A DNA stretch of 64,000 nt, from NCBI GenBank assembly GCA_028564705.1, contig JAPXFQ010000247.1, positions 2,870,501 through 2,934,500 of the forward strand, read 5' to 3'. Under the pieces are notes generated by a model. That model was not told the DNA's origin. It saw only the letters and a list, made by a program, of their open reading frames with translations, and did not search any database. Position 1 is the first letter of the stretch. Every line of letters begins with the position of its first letter. Below are positions 1 to 11,529 of this stretch, piece after piece. This stretch comes from Apricaphanius iberus. Taxonomy: Eukaryota; Chordata; Actinopteri; Cyprinodontiformes; Aphaniidae. The position numbers were made by a program, and so were the translations under genes.

Positions 1-1786
1 CCACACTTCTACCAAATTAACAAACACACCACCCCACACACCTACTCTGGTTCCACTTGCAAACGTTTTAGTGTAAAGTTGTATTTTGTGGTGTGGATTG
101 TTCTCACATTGAACCTCTTCACATATTTGCTTTTATGTAGCTGCTACATGTTTAGCTTTGTTAACCAAGGCTTCGAAAGATTCAGTGGCTCATTTTAGCT
201 TCAATCCTGTGTATAGAGCTACTTAGTCTGGACAGATAACAATGTAGTGTTCATTAAATGAGCTTTGAAGAGCAAATCCTTAATCTGCCTGTTGCTTGAT
301 GACCCTTTGTCTTATGCAAAAATGCATGCACACCTGCCCTAATCATTTTGAATCCCAATCTCTCTGAAATTAGGTCATAATATTTACTGTGTTAACGAGT
401 TTCTATTTTTGAATTATTAACTCAGAGTTGGTGGGGTTTGAGGAGGGAACTGGGTCTCTGTATAATCCTCAATGCCTCAAGTGAATTCAGTTGTATTGCA
501 CATTAGACTGGTTGATCTTTATTCTGAACCAGTTGTATTAAGGGCGGATTGGCTGCTTGTTTGAGTCTCTCCTACTTGAAACAAAGGGGGGGAGATTGCT
601 TTCTTTTAGCTATGATTAGTGGTTTCTAATCATTTCAGCTCATGTTTATATACATTTACCAGCTCTGTAAAACAAAGGTTAAAGGACTCATGAACATCTG
701 CCCTTTTTGGCGTTTTTCCCAACTACTTTGGAAAGCATCTCAAAAAGCCCAAGGGCCCCTATGATTTGCATTCACCATAAAGTTCAACACACCAAAGACT
801 GCTCTCACTAAACAGGGACACAGATTTTTCCTTCCACTCCTAATCAAGTCAAGTGCAGGCTGTTTGTGCAGCAATTTGCAGACATTCATTGTTTTATTTA
901 ATAATCTTTTTCTTTTTTTTCCTTATTCTTGATGTGACTCTTGATGCATCCAAAACAAGATTGGGGGCTCTCTCTGGGAGTTGAAAAAGGTTAAATAGTG
1001 TCTCCGGGAGAGTGCAAATCTGATTCAGAACATACAGCTGTGTGTCAGCGTGTTTTGTGTCATTTCCTACCATAAATGGCAACACCTAAACAGCAGATGT
1101 TCTTCTGTGTTTTATAGTTAGCTTCCCCTGGAGAGAGCAGAGCCACCTGCTGGTGGAGCTCTGCTTCTGGTTTGCAATGACCTTGGACATCTATAAAGGG
1201 ATCCATCTGCTTCCTGTACCCGTAGTCCCGATGCAGAGCCTTAAATTTAGATCACATGCAGTGGTGACGTGGGTTACTGATTGGCAGCCTAAGCTCATAA
1301 TACCTACATGCAGAAAACAAAAAGCAATGCATTTTTTTCTGGCATTTTGTGTTGGCTGAAAATTGATCTTTAAAGCCACTATCCATATATTATCTGTATT
1401 ATATTATAACTTAATATATATATAGTATATTTCATTGTATGTGTTCACAGTAAAATGACAATAACACAGCTAGATTATAAAGTATACATTTACATAGCAG
1501 TATTTCAAATATATTTAAGTGCAGGGAAAATAACAACCTTTTTTCTTATCTCTTTGAATTTCAGTCACTGACATCACACAGAGGATCAACCGCAAGCAAC
1601 TAGTTTAAAGGTTGTTGCTGACCTATGTAAACGCTGGACTTTACGTGGCTTTAATTATAAAAGGCATTTTCATCTTAAAAAAAAAGTCATCCAACATGTC
1701 GGATGTATTTTCACTGCCAGGTAAATTAATTTTAATAACCTGATGTTAAAATGAATATTCACAACTTCTGTAAACCACTTTACAGT
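1..1786. other. Intergenic, no gene seen
   Basis: AT-rich unique-looking DNA. The short open frames here lack coding character and splice context. The only distinct site is the CTCF-like motif listed separately near 1,142. I see no repeat family. Confidence 0.6.
1142..1153 (-). promoter_or_regulatory. CTCF-like core motif
   Basis: The minus strand reads CCAGCAGGTGGC, which fits the degenerate CTCF core CCASYAGRKGGC at every position. It sits in a short imperfect inverted repeat (AGCAGAGCCACC, then GGTGG and CTCTGCT). Motif occurrence alone does not show binding, and such cores occur by chance in windows this size. Confidence 0.3.
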
Positions 1787-1795
1787 TTCAAAGAA

Positions 1796-2168
1796 ATCCA
1801 TCCATCCATCCATCCATTATCTTAGCCGCTTTTCCAATTCAGGGTTGCGGGGGCAGCTGGAGCCTATCCCAGCAGTTAACAGGCGTTAGGCAGGGTACAC
1901 CCTGGACAGGACGCCAGTCTGTCGCAGGGCCAACACAGAGAGACGGACAACCATTCACGCTCACATTCATTCCTACGGACAATTTAGAATGGTCAATTCA
2001 CCTATCATGCATGTTTTTGGACTGTGGGAGGAAGCCGGAGTACCCGGAGGGAACCCACGCATACACGGGGAGAACATACAAACTCCATGCAGAAAGACCC
2101 TGGGCCGGGATACGAACCCACGACCTTCTTGCTGCAACAGTGCTAACCACTGCACCACTGTGCAGCCC
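1796..2168 (-). repeat. Complete tRNA-like SINE-type element with TSD
   Basis: Read on the minus strand, the element opens with an RNA polymerase III-like head: an A-box-like TGGTTAGCACTG, then a B-box-like GGTTCGTATCC. It runs through a conserved body (the 'TTTGGACTGTGGGAGG' part on the plus strand) and ends in a GGAT tetranucleotide tail, seen as TCCATCCATCC at 1,797-1,817 on the plus strand. The 9-mer TTCAAAGAA occurs immediately on both sides (1,787-1,795 and 2,169-2,177), a target-site duplication that fixes the limits. Degraded relatives in the same orientation lie near 5,702, 40,745 and 58,640. The open frames across it are repeat sequence, not genes. Confidence 0.8.
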
Positions 2169-2177
2169 TTCAAAGAA

Positions 2178-2900
2178 CTCCCTTTATCCACATTATTTAA
2201 ACCCATTCCACAATCCAAAAGCACTGATTCATGTTGTATTCCGTGGAAACACATGGATAACAGAATCAGTACTATGCTACAAGTTTAAGTAAATGCACTT
2301 TAATATATTTTATAGAATATCCATAGACTTTTCGTAACCTTAACCCTTAAGCCAGAGGCTGTTTGTTTTTTTCAGAATTTGGCATACCTACACTCTGAAA
2401 GGCTTTTTACAGCTTGTAAAAGGTCTAAAATGTTCAAAATACTTTCATATAATAGGAAGGTCTATGGGGATAATACAAATGTGAAACTTCTCAAGAAAAT
2501 CATAGTGGGCATGCGTAATTGAGGTTGAAAAACAGAAAATATGAAATATTGATATGAATTCCATCTGATAAAAAATACACATTAGCAGCTTGTTTTCATA
2601 GTAAAGCAGCAAATAAATATAAAGAGTAACTACTCACTTATTGATTAGAGACCAACTGTTTGTGTCTGTAATAACAAATAATTGAAAGATGAAAGTTAAA
2701 TGCTACTCTAGGAGGCGTGTTGCCAAAATGTGGTTTAGCGGACTTAAGGGGTTAAATGAACAAAATCTTGATTTGAACAGCCCTCTAGTTTGATAAGTAC
2801 AAGTTAAATTAGCTGTAATGTCTTCATTCAGTTATCAAGTATAATAAAGATGGCTACACTCTGTCACATAAATCACTTCTTGTTACTTTTGTTTGTGAAA
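2178..2900. other. Intergenic, nothing recognised
   Basis: AT-rich DNA without coding exons or a repeat that I recognise. Confidence 0.55.
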
Positions 2901-2929
2901 AAAATAGAAGGAATCTATTACATGACACT

Positions 2930-4045
2930 GGAACAATGATGAGAGGAAGTGTCTGTGTGTGTGTTTCCATGCTGGGTTACTCTCCTTTACACAGGAACTA
3001 AGTCCTGCTGCGCAATCATGCTCAGTGAGCCCATCCCACCCCCTGCAGACACACAAACACACTCCCACGCGAGCACACGCGCTCGCTGTATAGTCACTCT
3101 CACATGGTGCACAGCACTCATTCACACAGCCCAAGGAACAGAGGGTTATGGCAACAGTGATTCCAGTTCTCTCTGTGAAGGAACTGATCGAAGCTACTTC
3201 CTATTGGCATTAAATATGCATTAGTCTCTGACTTTCATGTAGGCGCTGGACTGTGTTATTGTGTAAGAAGTCCTGGGGTTATTTTCTTTTACTTGGAGCC
3301 CACCAATTTTATTCCTCCATCTTTTAATTAAGAACGAGAATGAGGTCGGCAAGAAAGAGGGCTAATCTTTATTAAATGGAATTTCTGGAATGCTGGGTTG
3401 CTCCGAGCTTGGTTACGAAGATCCTGCTAAGAGACACCGGCTTTATCATCAATTATTTGTCGTCAGTTCACATTAAGAGACACAAAGAAGAAAAACACAC
3501 ATTGACAGAATACAAGGGAGAAGAAGCATTACCTAACAACTACAGCGACCACTCACCTGTTTTATTTCATTTTCTAGAATATTGGAAAGCCAGGGTCTCG
3601 TCCCTGACAAAACCCCATTGTTTGCGCTGTCAGTTATCACCATCTCTGGCACAGCTTGAAGGCCTCCAGTCTGATTCTGTGTTGTATAAAGGCACGGCAA
3701 TCAGTCATGTTTTGACAAGTGTCTGTGGGTGGGTGGAGGTGGGAGGTAAGGGGGGTCCGTGCCCACACAGCGTTTCTTTAGGCTCAGAAGCTAAAGGTGG
3801 TTCCCCTAGCTGGCTTCTGTGATCACCAGCAGCCACTCTTATTTTTCCCTCTTGGGCTGGCCCTCTGCTGTTCGATTATCCATCTATCTGTAATTAAAGG
3901 CAGCCGAGGGGAACGGAGATGGGGTGAAGGAGGGAAACCGCTCAGGATGGATGTCCATATTTTAGATAGACGCTGGTCTCTGAAAACATCTAAGATTTTT
4001 CATTGCCTGAGGGGGGAAAAGGCGTCTATATCGTTATAATGGAGC
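2930..4045. promoter_or_regulatory. Candidate conserved non-coding block
   Basis: This stretch is unlike the AT-rich flanks: balanced base composition, no tandem repeats, no repeat family I recognise, and several homeodomain-type TAATTA/TTAATTAAG cores (for example near 3,327 and 3,890). Open frames of 148 and 80 codons cross it, but they lack splice context and have a composition unlike proteins. Assignment as enhancer-type sequence is inference. Alignment to other fish genomes would decide. Confidence 0.3.
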
Positions 4046-4740
4046 TTTAACCACTAAGTCTGCATAACTTAATGGCTGAATTATGGTAAAAGATTGTTTT
4101 GATTTTTATCATACGAAACAACAGGGCTGTTTCGTAGTTTTGCGGTTATGGTTGTTTTGTTCCCAATTTTGTCTAGTACAATATGCAGCAGTCTATCTAT
4201 TGATGTTTCATACTACCCATGCCTCATTTGTACTCACCAGGGGACATTTTGTGCTATCTTTGTGAAGCGAAATTTTAAGATTCTACTCATAGTCTCCTCA
4301 ATGAAACATTATTTGAAACCAATAAATTAGAACATAATTGAAAAGTTAATTAAATTCAGTAATTGTATCACTAAGTGAAGCACATTATATAGATTAATTA
4401 CACAGACTGATGTACCACAAATGATTTCCCGCTTACAGCTAAAGAAAAGACATTTCAGATTAAAAAAAATCTGAAATGTAAGCTAAATGAAAAATGTTTA
4501 TGACCTGCTTTAGTTATTAAAAAAAGGGGTTTTACTTTTTTAGACAAATGAGCCTCATAAAAACAAATATTTTAATGTAGAATAGAATAGAAACTGTGTG
4601 CTCCACCATAGTGGAAATCGTGTATAGAACAAAAAAACAAAAAAAACATTGATCCATTTAGACACACGTTGTGACACTATATGCTATGGTTCGATCTTAT
4701 AGTTTACATTGGTTGAGAATCATTATAACACCAGGAACAA
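4046..4740. other. AT-rich intergenic with small perfect hairpin
   Basis: No gene is visible. A perfect 12-bp inverted repeat, ACATTTCAGATT and AATCTGAAATGT, lies at 4,450-4,479 around a six-A loop. It is too short for a microRNA precursor and is probably a small palindrome or miniature element remnant. Confidence 0.5.
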
Positions 4741-4747
4741 ATTACTT

Positions 4748-4749
<2 letters not shown>

Positions 4750-4799
<50 letters not shown>
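4750..4799. repeat. (TA)n microsatellite
   Basis: About 25 uninterrupted TA dinucleotides. It is followed by a moderately GC-rich 200-bp segment with a T run at 4,930, with no identifiable gene. Confidence 0.95.
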
Positions 4800-4801
<2 letters not shown>

Positions 4802-4999
4802 TGCCAAAGGCACCCTATAATGCCTTCCAGGGCTCAGGGGTTCAAATTGGCAAAAGAGTGGCGACTGCTGTCTGCTGCAATATTCCTTGCTGTTTCCCTT
4901 GTCCTCTTAGCAGCCAATTGGGACATAGTTTTTTTTTTTTTTCTTTTTGTGGTCTGCCAACATTTCTGTCAGGCCATGAAACAATTCTTAAAAGTTTGC

Positions 5000-5700
5000 C
5001 CTTAGATATGCAGCTGACATGACCAAACCAGGCTGGAAAATGTAGTGTCAAAATACTCTCTATAGTTGCTTTATACACAATTTATTGTTTGCTGACTGAG
5101 CCCTAGGCTTCTGAGCTTTATTAAAAAATAAAGTCTCTCAGCATTTCTTAAAGATGTAATCAGTATTTTTTGACAAAATCTATCCGACAATCTAAAAATG
5201 AGCTTAAATATTAGAAGTGTGTAAAAGTTTCAACAGGCTGGTTAGGAAGTAAAAGTAGATTCCACTCTAAAATCTTGTTTCAAAGATATAATGAGCTCCT
5301 TTGTCTTAGCTATATTAATATCTAGATTGCTCTGACCACCCCATGACTCCAGGGCCTTATTACAAGATAAAGACAATGCTTCACCTATACAGTCTTGTTT
5401 TTTCATTAGTCCAACCATATTTAGTATGTACTGTATGTATAAAATAGCAGGAAGTCATCTAGAGATATTTTGGTTTGGTCACTGGAGAAAATCTGTCATT
5501 TATTATAAGAATATGCAGACCTAAATGGAGATAAGAACCAAAATAAATTAGAATAAAGTGTAAAACATGATTTTAAACATAGTAAAAAAAATGAAGTAGA
5601 AAAGTACAAAACGGCAGTAACCAATACATTAATAAGCTGTGAAGAGAGTAAATGAACCAAAAAAATTAAATGACATTTAGATTAAAAGATTATAATCATT
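5000..5700. other. Intergenic, nothing recognised
   Basis: AT-rich DNA with no exon signals and no recognisable repeat. Confidence 0.55.
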
Positions 5701-5701
5701 T

Positions 5702-5816
5702 ATCCATTCATTATCTATATCATCTATCTTATGCAGGGTAGCGGGGTCTATCTCTCGCAATCATTATAGACGAGGCGGAGTACGCCCTATACAGGTTACC
5801 AGTCCATCACGGAGAT
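5702..5816 (-). repeat. Degraded SINE-type fragment
   Basis: The sequence retains the tail-side third of the same element as at 1,796: TCCATTCATTATC, then GCAGGGTAGCGGGG, GGCGGAGTACGCCCTATACAGG and an 'ACCAGTCCATCACGG' remnant. The tRNA-like head is missing and the copy is strongly diverged, so it is an old insertion in the same orientation. Confidence 0.6.
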
Positions 5817-5930
5817 TATAAACAACTAGCATTAATTAATTTAAGTAGATAAATCTCCTGGCATCTTCATTTAGAATAAATTCTGACTACTTGGTGCCAT
5901 AGGGCTAGTTGTGAAGGGCGAAAAGATACG

Positions 5931-5966
5931 CCTGCCTTCTCTCATTAGTGAATGACAGAAGGCAGG
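5931..5966. repeat. Near-perfect short hairpin
   Basis: CCTGCCTTCT, one C, TCATT, loop AGTG, AATGA, one C, AGAAGGCAGG. The arms pair over 16 positions with a single C-C mismatch and a four-base loop. It could extrude as a cruciform or fold as RNA, but the stem is shorter than a microRNA precursor needs. Origin unknown. Confidence 0.75.
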
Positions 5967-6731
5967 TGGAGGCAAGTGAATTAATCACACAACAGTCTAA
6001 TGTCCCAACAATGTTGGAAGGAAGGTTACACTGAACACATTTCGATCGCAGCCCGCTGGGTGGTTATCCGTTTTTTGTTATTTCTGCTACCATATTTCCT
6101 GGCTCCAGGGCAAATCACATGTAGGCCCACAAAGTTGCCAAGGCTAAGGTTGAGCTAACAATGCTAGCAATAAAATAGTTCACTCTAAAAATATCAAGCT
6201 ACTTTTTCAATTTCCATCAACTTGATATTGCAGTGAAATATATTTACTTATCAACTTACTGTGTATAACTCCTCTTCCTTCTTCACTGTGTTTGTTCTGG
6301 ATGATCGATTACTGGCAACTGGAGGAGTTTAGTTACTGAGAGTGGTCTATGTTGCTTTCTTCTTGGACTGCAGTAATCCAATTTGACCACAAGATGTTAA
6401 TACTACATACTTTAAATCCTATGCAGGGGGCAATCTCCAGCAATGGTCAGAATAGTTCATACCTATTCAACTGTATTTTATTTTTTTCATGGACTTTAAT
6501 TCAATCCAAACCAACTGAACAGAAAACTACACATAAAAATGAAATTAAACAATTGCACTGAAACTATGAATACCTGCTGTGGTTTTGTCTCAGATGACTT
6601 CTCATGAGAGTTTGGATGTTTTTCTGGAGGCTAAATCCGCACTCTGCTGCCACACTGGAGACTAAAATTCAGTGCCACATCAGCTCAGGTTTTAAAATCA
6701 GGAAAAATATATCTGATGACATTTCTATTTA

Positions 6732-7556
6732 TTTTATATGAGGGAGCAATTCATAACAAAATGAGGGTATTTCTTAAAAAAAATGTGTGTAAAACAGGAT
6801 AGGGAGAGGGTAAAATGATACTGTGGGGAGTAAAACAGTTATCACAAGCATAGGAATTTTGTAACAAGGCATATACAGTCACCTTTTTTCCTCACATTTC
6901 CAAAATCTGTTGTCACTTTTGGAAAATGCTCTCTCCATTTTTTTTCCTCCAAAACACTTGCTTCTCTCATGTGCGCCCTCTCGCTTCTGAGCGCCAGGAC
7001 TAGACTAAAATAATATCATTTTTAAATTAAATTAAAGTATGGTTGCATCAGTCCAAAACTGAAGTTTACAGTCCGGTAATTAGTTATTTTCTAACTTGGA
7101 TAGACTTATTTAGACTGCATTTTTTTCCCCTATTGTTTTCATAGTGGTCTGAATCTACATTTCTAATATCAGCCAAAGATTCTGTAACCAAAACAAGGTG
7201 GGTTAAACTGGGATATCTCATGTTATCACAGGAAGGAATTTAATTTTTCATTTTCATTTTAATTATCAATATTACATTATTAATGTGAGAGGGCACAGCA
7301 GGAGAAGTGAGAGAGCACAGCGCTCAGAAGCGAGAGGGTACACATGAGAGAAGCAAGTGTAGAAAGAAAAAATTTAGAAAACATTTAGCAGAAGTGACAA
7401 CAGATTTGGAAATGTGAGGGGGAAAAAAGTGATTGTATATGCCCTTTTACAAAATTATTGTGCTTGTGATAACTGCTTTACTCCCCACATATCATTTTAC
7501 CCTCTCCCCAACCTGTTTTACGCTAATTTTATTATGAATTGCGCCCTCGTATAAAA
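6732..7556. mobile_element. Foldback DNA element with long inverted arms
   Basis: The left arm (about 6,732-6,994) and right arm (about 7,319-7,556) are reverse complements over some 240 bases. They match at the ends (GAGGGAGCAATTCATAA against TTATGAATTGCGCCCTC) and through internal blocks such as GGGGAGTAAAACAGTTATCAC, CACATTTCC, ACACTTGCTTCTCTCATGTG and TCGCTTCTGAGCGC. The left arm carries about 25 extra bases near 6,765. The roughly 320-bp spacer (about 6,995-7,318) has no open frame of note. No transposase is present, so this is a non-autonomous element. The target-site duplication is ambiguous because TTTTATA is shared by both outer ends, so I do not assign a superfamily. Confidence 0.8.
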
Positions 7557-7819
7557 GAAAGTAAACTGACACCATACATTTCTCCAACTGAAATGATCAG
7601 AAGTCAAAAAGACTTTGTGAACTAACATTGTCCTGACTGAAAACTACGCTTCAGCCGCACCGGCTACGGATGCGCTCCAAACTCCTCATTAACTTTTCAA
7701 CATGCAGACAGCTCCCGGTCAGCAAGATACACTGAATAAAGAGTCAGGGAATCCTTTCTTTAATTGATTTATTTATTTGAAATCGGTGTGTAAAATTGAA
7801 AATATCTGCACATTTGCAT

Positions 7820-7939
7820 TAAGTAGTCAGAGGTGTGAATACTAATTTGTAAAAATTGCATAGAGCCTTCAGATTTTTACATCAACTTTCCAAAAAAATA
7901 GTAAAATTAAGAAAATATTCTGTTAATGCGACCCCTGGG
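7820..7939. repeat. Dispersed repeat, copy 1
   Basis: This segment shares a string of blocks with 39,808-39,930 in the same orientation: AGTAGTCAGAGGTGTGAATACTAATTTGT against GTGGTCAGAGATGTGAAAACTAATCTGT, then AGATTTTT and GTTAATGCGACC. I believe it is terminal sequence of a Tc1-like element, but that assignment is from memory. Confidence 0.5.
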
Positions 7940-7944
7940 TCTAA

Positions 7945-10900
7945 TATAAAAGTACAGCCATTTTAAAACAAAAAATTATGGTGCTTTAAGTCAATGCTGT
8001 ATGATTTACCGAAAACACTTTACTAGGTGTGGTCTCAGTATTTGTTTCACTCATGAAGATCATTTTTATCTACTCCAATTTCTCTCATGTAAATTACAAT
8101 CATCCTATTGATAGTTAATATATTAATGTAAACACAGAGACAGAGATAAATATTTACTTTTATTTCAGAATTTAATCAGTCCGATTACAATTCCAAAGTG
8201 ATGTCAGTTTCCACTGTAGAAATCATTTTGTCTCAGATGAATCATAAGACCCCATCCAATGAGTTTAGACAGCAGCTCCCCACTATTTGTGTGTGCATGT
8301 GTCAGAGAGTGTATGTAAAGATAATATTCCCTGATTCCCTTCTAGCACCACGTGTTGAGACTCTAAAACCACACACTGTCTGCACATCCTGTTCACAATC
8401 ATAAATCTTAAATCTCTTCTCCTCTTTTGACATCTTTTCTCTGAATTTGTGAGTAAAACCCCTGTTCTAGAGCCTTTGTCTCAGAGCCCCATGCTGGCTC
8501 ATATTGGACAAAATTGGAACCCATCGTGTTAATGGGGTCTGTGACCCAGTGGGGGCCATCGCAGCATGTGTCCGCAGGTGAGTGAAAGTGCATAAACACA
8601 AGTCTGCGAGTGTGCGCTGATGTATGAGGACTCAAATCACAGATTGGAGTCTCAAGGGCATTAGACCTACTCGCCATAAACAGAGTTGGTTATCAGTAAG
8701 GTTGTTTATATTGATTATTTAAAATGTCTATCACATCACACTCATAGATATTCATAGATTCTTTATGAACATGACATGAACTGGACGGACGCTATTCAAT
8801 TTTTATTTTGAAAAATGTAAAAATATTCACCTAATGAAAAATCATATTTATTTGTAAATTATCTCCCAAATATCACATAGTTTTAGAAGAGCCATTTAAA
8901 TAAGAAAGACTCCAGTTTTCTAGGAAACATTCAAACCGTTTCTTGGTAATTTTGCCCACTGTTTTTGTTACAGTCGACTTACAGAAAATAAAAAGGAGGT
9001 CAACTTCAAAATAAACCCCATCTACCATCATCTCTATGTTTCAGTGCAGCGTAAACCACCATACCTTCCAGATCCCAGATCTGACCTATCTCCAATCACT
9101 CTGTCTGCAAAATATACAACACATAATTAACTGTGGTCTACCCCTGGTTATTTAATACCCGGTTTCCCCTCTTAGTCCGTTAACTCCCTCATACTGGAAG
9201 AGCCTTGAGGGTATAGATGGTTCCTGTGTACCCATTTGTAAAGTATTTTCTATGAGAAGTCAGGATTTTTTCGGAGATGAACTGCATTTTACCTCTAACC
9301 CATTTTCCCTGTGTATTTCACTCAAAAGAAGTTTTTTTCCCAGTGGTTTTTCCTCCTGCTTCCCCTCCAGCAGCTAGAGGGACACGCTGATCAATTTGAG
9401 GCTCACGCGCCTCACTCACAGTGGGTGTAAATAATCAAATTTATGACAACAAGAAACCAGCAAGTGGAAGGAGGTGAGAATTGAATTTCTGAACCCTAGT
9501 TTTATTTGTCTGATATAAATTCTCCTCAGCTGAAAAAAACTGTATGCCCCCGCTGTCCTCATAAAAGGAAACTGAATAAATAATTTGCAACAGAGACAAG
9601 TAAAGATTAAAAGAAAATTCACTGACTGGCAAAGAGATTCATGCAGAGCGCCAAGATGTGTGCAGACTATCTTTGTGAGATTTGGCACACACTGAGGGAA
9701 TAGAAAGACTCATAAGTTGAAGCTTCTGATGAACGATAATAAAACAGAAACTGCGTTTTGCAAATACTTTAGAAAATATGATCTAATGTTAAGCGTGACC
9801 CGAAATTTGATAGAGGTCCTCATAGTCTTTTATCGTGCAACAAATACAGAAAAGGGTTCTAATACTGTTCTAATTCTGTACATATAAAAACTTTATAAGG
9901 AGGCATATAGATCTCTGTAAGAACGTCCGCTTTACTAAGGTCTTTTAAGTGTTCCAATACATTTTTTACTTTCAGAAAATAACCAGTTTAGAATAGAATA
10001 ATCCTTTATTGTCCCACAAAGTGAAAATTCTGCAGTTTGATAGAGCTGATAAAATTCATTCTAAATTACTGGGAGGTGTAGCTCACAAAACATTTTTTTT
10101 TCATACTGTATGTTTTTATGTTTTTTCACATTCAGCTTAAGATGACATGAAGTTAATGTTGGTAAATTATTCCAAGCGGTTTTTGGAAGAGATTCACCAG
10201 AAAATACACTGGAATCATTTTTATTTATTTTAAATTATTATTAGGAAAAGGTACAGATCACCGTAAAATGTTTATTGTAAAGGCTTTTATGGCTGTAATA
10301 CTTTGAATATAATTACATTAGTCCAATAGTAAACGTTTATAGATAATTTTAACATTGTAGGTTTTACTTATATTCCCTTTCACCTTGTCTCTTCTATCTG
10401 GCTCTTTCTTTTTCTGCTTTTTCATCTTGTGTTGTTGAACAAGTGAGGAAGTATCTGCATAAAAATATGGTTAAACAGTTTTTTAAAATAATTTTAAATG
10501 AAAGGAAATTATTGAGTTTACCTATGAATGAGCTCTGGTGGAGCTTAACAGAGCAGGACACTTGGCAGATTCAGCCTCAGTCTTGATCCAAAACAACGGC
10601 AGAGAGGTTCATCTCTCTTTATGTACTTTTAATTACACTTGGCTGGCTGGACTCCAATCCCGAAAGAGCCGAGGTGAAGCAGTCATCAAGAGATGGTGAA
10701 GGATGGGAAAAAGTGTGGGGCTGGAGGTTCTAAAGGCTCCTGTGAGGGTAATTCAGTATTCCCTTCACCTGACAAGGGCGGCTGTTGATCATCCCACAGA
10801 ATCTTGAGGGACATGAACTGGAAATCGCCTGATGAATCAGGGAGTAGGTGTCTAACTCTTGAAAACTATTTTTGTGTCTTTTACACTTCGTCTCAGTTAT

Positions 10901-11080
10901 GTAAGAGTCGCTTATGATAACGCAAAACATAGGAAGAGGCTCTGGGTGGTTTGTGATCACAGCCAATAATGTCACAACATTACACCATAAACTGCTATCT
11001 TTTGCACACGTTTTGACACATTCAATTCCACATAAATTTGCAGATTTTTCATATATAATTTATACAGCCCACTATTAGAA
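7945..11080. other. Intergenic, no gene seen
   Basis: There is no exon I can support. At 9,990-10,035 a segment with AATAGAATAATCCTTTATTG followed by TCCCACAAAG resembles a very common short fish repeat. The short open frames here are unsupported. The part from 8,200 to 8,690 is unique and balanced in composition and could hold regulatory DNA, but nothing specific is visible. Confidence 0.5.
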
Positions 11081-11089
11081 ATGTGCCTT

Positions 11090-11520
11090 AGGAGGCTATA
11101 CAATCTGTTCCAAGTGCTCGACCCCTTTCTCACCCACAGTGAGTTCCTCAATTACTTTGACAGGTTCCAATAGTTCAGAGAGCACTATACAGCTTGAGCC
11201 AAGGGAAAATCAGGCGCCCCCACACTTCGAGTCCTTTTTAATGTAACACAGGATGTTCATTCACATGATTCTCACCTCCCAGAACAGTATTTTACTCCAA
11301 AATGAATGGTATAACCTCTGGGCGATGTCAAGGTGAAGGAAACGTGTCACTGGCTCCCTGGCGAGCCTTTCATAGCCTCTGCTCTCTCCAGTTAATGACT
11401 CGAGCAAGGAGGGTGTGTTACCTCAGGCTCGGTCAGATGAGCCCAGACAAGCGGCTCAGACTGTAATCACAGGCAATCATCAGGTCTCTAGTTGGATTTC
11501 TGCTACTTTGGACTGAAAAG
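11090..11520. promoter_or_regulatory. Candidate conserved non-coding block
   Basis: Balanced, non-repetitive sequence between AT-rich flanks, including GAGTTCCTCAATTACTTTGA and an AGTTAATGACTCGAG segment. It carries no open frame or splice pair. Enhancer-type function is inference only. Confidence 0.25.
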
Positions 11521-11529
11521 CATATTCCC

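Noticed and set aside
1796..2292. Overlapping 93- and 99-codon open frames
   Set aside because: They translate the SINE-type repeat and its flank.
3376..3822. 148-codon open frame
   Set aside because: No splice sites, no protein-like pattern; overlaps a candidate regulatory block.
4450..4479. MicroRNA precursor
   Set aside because: Stem only 12 bp with an all-A loop.
5931..5966. MicroRNA precursor
   Set aside because: The 16-bp stem cannot hold a 22-nt duplex.
9990..10060. Gene 3' end with polyadenylation signal
   Set aside because: Sequence matches a common short fish repeat and no coding exon precedes it.
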